Source: Lineus longissimus
Taxonomy: Eukaryota; Nemertea; Pilidiophora; Heteronemertea; Lineidae
Direction: 5' to 3'
DNA: 64,000 nt
Assembly: GCF_910592395.1 (NCBI RefSeq)
Contig: NC_088318.1
Location: forward strand, 14,198,349 to 14,262,348
Shown piece by piece: positions 61,701 to 64,000 of this stretch. Below the pieces are notes generated by a model that saw nothing but the letters and a program-made list of their open reading frames with translations, searched no databases and was not told the origin of the DNA. Both the position numbers and the translations under genes were made by a program. Every line of letters starts with the position of its first letter. Within the stretch, counting starts at the first letter, position 1.

Positions 61701-64000
61701 TAAATTGTTTTGGCTCTCAACTTTACATTCTATGTATTTTGAGATTCCTTAGAGTTAGCATAAAATTTCAGGGAAATGGCACGATTTCTACTCTGCTTCA
61801 ATCAGGTAAACGGCTGCTGTGAATGGAGCAGCCTTCAGTGACTTTCACTCAGATCCTAATTTGGTGTATGACAAGATTCCTCACGCATTTTTTTGTCACG
61901 GCAATATCACCCCACTCATTGTTGCTATATGGTATTGTTACATGTAGTTGCATCAACGTTTTTTTACCTTTGCAACGTTTTAAGCTTATAGTATCTTTCA
62001 GGTTACCCATGGATCATGTTGGCACCACAGTACCTACCGAAAAATGCGACCAATCAGGAACGTTGGCAACTACGACAATTCTTCACAAAATTGGGCATCC
62101 TTGACTTCCTTTCCACAAAAAAGGTCAAACATACATTCACGGCAGCGGAACTTGAAAAATCATCTTGGTCATCGTACAAAGCTGGTTTGGAGGAACACAG
62201 GGGGCCGTTTGTGATCGAAGATCACGTCTGCCAGGAGTTTTCAACGCTGATCAAGAACACGTCACAGAAGGAACACTTCACGCAGATGAAGGAGCTTTGT
62301 CACTTGATGGAGAAACACCACGAACGGTTCACGGCCAAGTTTCTGTTGACCCAGATTTGCGACATGGATGGCAAGACGTTAAAAACGGACGTCAAGACGA
62401 CGTTTGGTATGGAAGTGACGGAAGCTGCATGGTTGCCAGGGAAGGAGAACAACTACTCGAACATTTTCGGCAGCATACGCTTTTGTGAGAACTGGAAGCT
62501 ATACAAGGGATGCGATTTGTACCTGCGTACTCCTGTAATAGAGAAGTGTCTGGCAAATCTTGTTGCGTATTTGGAAGCAAATATCCCACCCGACGGAAAC
62601 ATGGTCGAACTGTTGAAAATTTGCGCAAATCTTGAGATCGACGACATCAGGAAGTTCCTCTTGGATTGGTGCTCCCGTTCTAGCGCGACTGATACGGAGC
62701 CCAAGACGTTTGTGACATCTTTGTCGCATATGTGCGGATTGTATCACTACCTCCAAGACAACATGCCACGAAAGATGCTCGTAGACCTTCTCACTGTACA
62801 CCCCTGCATCTTCGTCCCGGAGAAACCCTCGAGTGACCACTCAGAAGTGATTGTAGGCAATTTCCTCCATGCGAAGGAAGTCTGCTGGGTTGACCCGTCC
62901 GGTCTGTTCAGCAAATACCACGCGGGCTTAATGGCGAAGCAGAACTTCCAAATTCCGTACACACTATCACGGCTCTACGTAGGATTACAAGAACTGTTCA
63001 CGCAGTCAGCGCAAGTGCAAATGTGGCCCGAATTAGACTGTTACATTCAACTGATCGAGTACATCACCCAAGTCAATTTCACTCCGATATCTGTCGCCGA
63101 TGAAATCTTGCAAGTCTTTGAGGTCATCGGGCAAATGGTGATGGGGCTACCAGATAACGTCAAAGAAGCTAAGGGCAGTATCCTCCAGATGAAATTTCAG
63201 AAGATGCGCGTTATCCCGACGAAGGAGAATGCTTGGGTTTCACTGAGTCAGACGCCAATGATTCCCGACAGTAAGACACTTGTGAAAATGTTCAGTAACC
63301 AGACGGGTGTTTACATCGTGGATATTGAAGACCTGGAGGAGAGGAATAAGGCTAAGAAAGGTAGGGGTTTGTTTATCTGGCCATCATTGCTGAAATACCG
63401 AGTCTACAGCAACAGGTTTTTATACAAAGACACAAGTGTAAGTGCTTGACATGTACTATTAGTACTAGGTATAAAAGAGAGTTGTAAATCTGAAACCATC
63501 TGAAAATCTCATCATAACATTTGTTTCTTTCAGCGCATACTCTCTACAACCTGGATGACGTCCTTGCCTTCCTGAAGTTGTGCAACGTTCCCACATTCTC
63601 CGAGTGTCTTGAGAAGAGCCTTGTTGTGGAGGATGTTTACGATTGTCCCCAAGTCCAGAAATACATGCACCACTGCGTGTCACTGCTGCAGACGTTCTTG
63701 TACAATAAACATGGCGAGCTGTATGACAGTCTCATTGCTGACAACATGGCGGACAAATTGGCCGAAATGACTTTCTCTGTGGTAAGTTAGAGTTGACTTG
63801 TCAATGACGAGGGCCTGCTTGGAATGACTTTGCCAATCTGACGGTCAGTCGCTCTTTTTAAAAGCTATGGACCCATTATTCACTCACCACTCATCTCTTT
63901 TAGGCCAAGAAACTCGAAGTCGTCCACAAGTTAAAACACCTGCCATCTGCCGTGGCCTCGAGTAGGCCGCCATGTCTGATTGACCAGAGGAAGGGTTTCT
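52759..64000 (+). CDS. NO VEIN-like giant GHKL ATPase, 3'-partial, 21 exons in window
   Basis: Exons: 52759-52821, 53126-53492, 53794-54452, 54623-54835, 54941-55211, 55311-55492, 55749-55880, 56096-56262, 56399-56610, 57047-57304, 57414-57727, 57973-58111, 58295-58487, 58608-59782, 59899-60141, 60527-60715, 61066-61247, 61462-61663, 62002-63360, 63534-63781, 63904 to the window end. All junctions are in phase; 2288 codons so far. Order: Gly/Arg/Gln-rich start (QGGRGQG), Tyr/Gly/Ser-rich stretch, helical region of about 900 residues, acidic low-complexity block (about 947-992), a sacsin/NO VEIN-type GHKL ATPase (from about 1057), then a long helical region. ATPase motifs: ELIQNADDN (N box), NNECGF (G1 position) and YIGQKGIGFKS (G2), followed by RVTDRPEIHSNGYHICFD, close to plant NO VEIN as I recall it. 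Family members usually end in a DUF3883/NOV_C domain, here outside the window. Cellular role in animals is unknown to me. The start Met is the first after an upstream open frame, so the N-terminus is tentative. Confidence 0.9.
57973..58111 (+). other. exon 12 of NO VEIN-like gene: acidic low-complexity block
   Basis: Codes a run dominated by Glu, Asp and Ser (GEEDDEPESDESSDEESDHE and on), likely disordered, separating the N-terminal region from the ATPase. It ends with one base before a GTATAT donor, weaker than the gene's other donors. Confidence 0.8.
58140..58225 (+). repeat. tRNA-like SINE head in NO VEIN-like intron 12
   Basis: GGTTTAGTGGCTTGG (58149-58163) resembles an A box and GGTTCAAACCTC (58192-58203) a B box, 43 bases apart start to start, with GCGATCAAGAGGGCCC between. 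Stems are poor, so a tRNA-derived SINE or tRNA relic is more likely than a functional tRNA. Confidence 0.5.
58608..59782 (+). other. exon 14: GHKL ATPase domain of NO VEIN-like protein
   Basis: One 1175-base exon codes nearly the whole Bergerat-fold ATPase: N box ELIQNADDN, G1-position NNECGF, CDVGKSTKGK lid, G2 YIGQKGIGFKS, then the GFRFVVQGDFDVPSSRED segment typical of the family. Having the domain in one exon contrasts with the small exons before it. Confidence 0.9.
62002..63360 (+). other. exon 19: large post-ATPase exon
   Basis: A 1359-base exon coding about 453 residues, mostly helical, in the region following the ATPase. No motif I can name. It includes AAWLPGKENN and CIFVPEKP, resembling the sacsin-type downstream repeats (short W-x-P and F-V-P turns). 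Confidence 0.8.

Overview
This is intron-rich animal nuclear DNA, most likely from a marine invertebrate. All introns traced use GT-AG, exons are compact, tandem minisatellites and short inverted-repeat elements are common, and one gene is an animal member of the NO VEIN-like family. I see no bacterial operons, viral genes, rRNA, CRISPR array or intact tRNA. The species cannot be named from sequence alone. Five protein-coding genes were traced exon by exon, and reading phase closes at every junction.

Layout: (1) 217-9560, plus: importin-4, 24 exons, lacking only about the first 50 codons, which lie upstream of the window. (2) 10991-13438, minus: a six-exon, 313-residue single-pass receptor-like protein with a signal peptide, a CUB-like ectodomain, a cysteine-rich juxtamembrane tail and a C-terminal DGYxxL motif. 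It converges on importin-4. (3) 13439-20213: a gene-poor stretch with a 95-bp satellite, a 10-bp repeat and a TTAA-flanked MITE. (4) 20214-46713, minus: a 13-exon plasma-membrane-type Na+/H+ exchanger (1044 residues) with a 13-kb intron in its tail region. (5) 46714-48588: a divergent intergenic region holding a tRNA-like SINE head, an orphan importin-like first exon and a duplicated block. (6) 48589-51522, plus: a four-exon neutral sphingomyelinase (SMPD3/SMPD5 type, 487 residues). (7) 52759 to the window end, plus: 21 exons (2288 codons so far) of a NO VEIN-like GHKL-ATPase protein, cut off at its 3' side.

The genes do not form one pathway. Importin-4 is nuclear import machinery. The exchanger and the sphingomyelinase are membrane pH and lipid enzymes arranged head to head. 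The CUB-like protein looks like a signalling receptor, and the NO VEIN-like protein is a poorly studied giant ATPase.

The most interesting points are the hemITAM-like tail of the CUB-like receptor, four RRxS kinase motifs and three (L/F)PW(K/R) repeats in the exchanger tail, the orphan importin-type first exon at 47707-47775, several unrelated inverted-repeat element families, and a 69-bp minisatellite whose unit stays open as a 23-residue peptide repeat.
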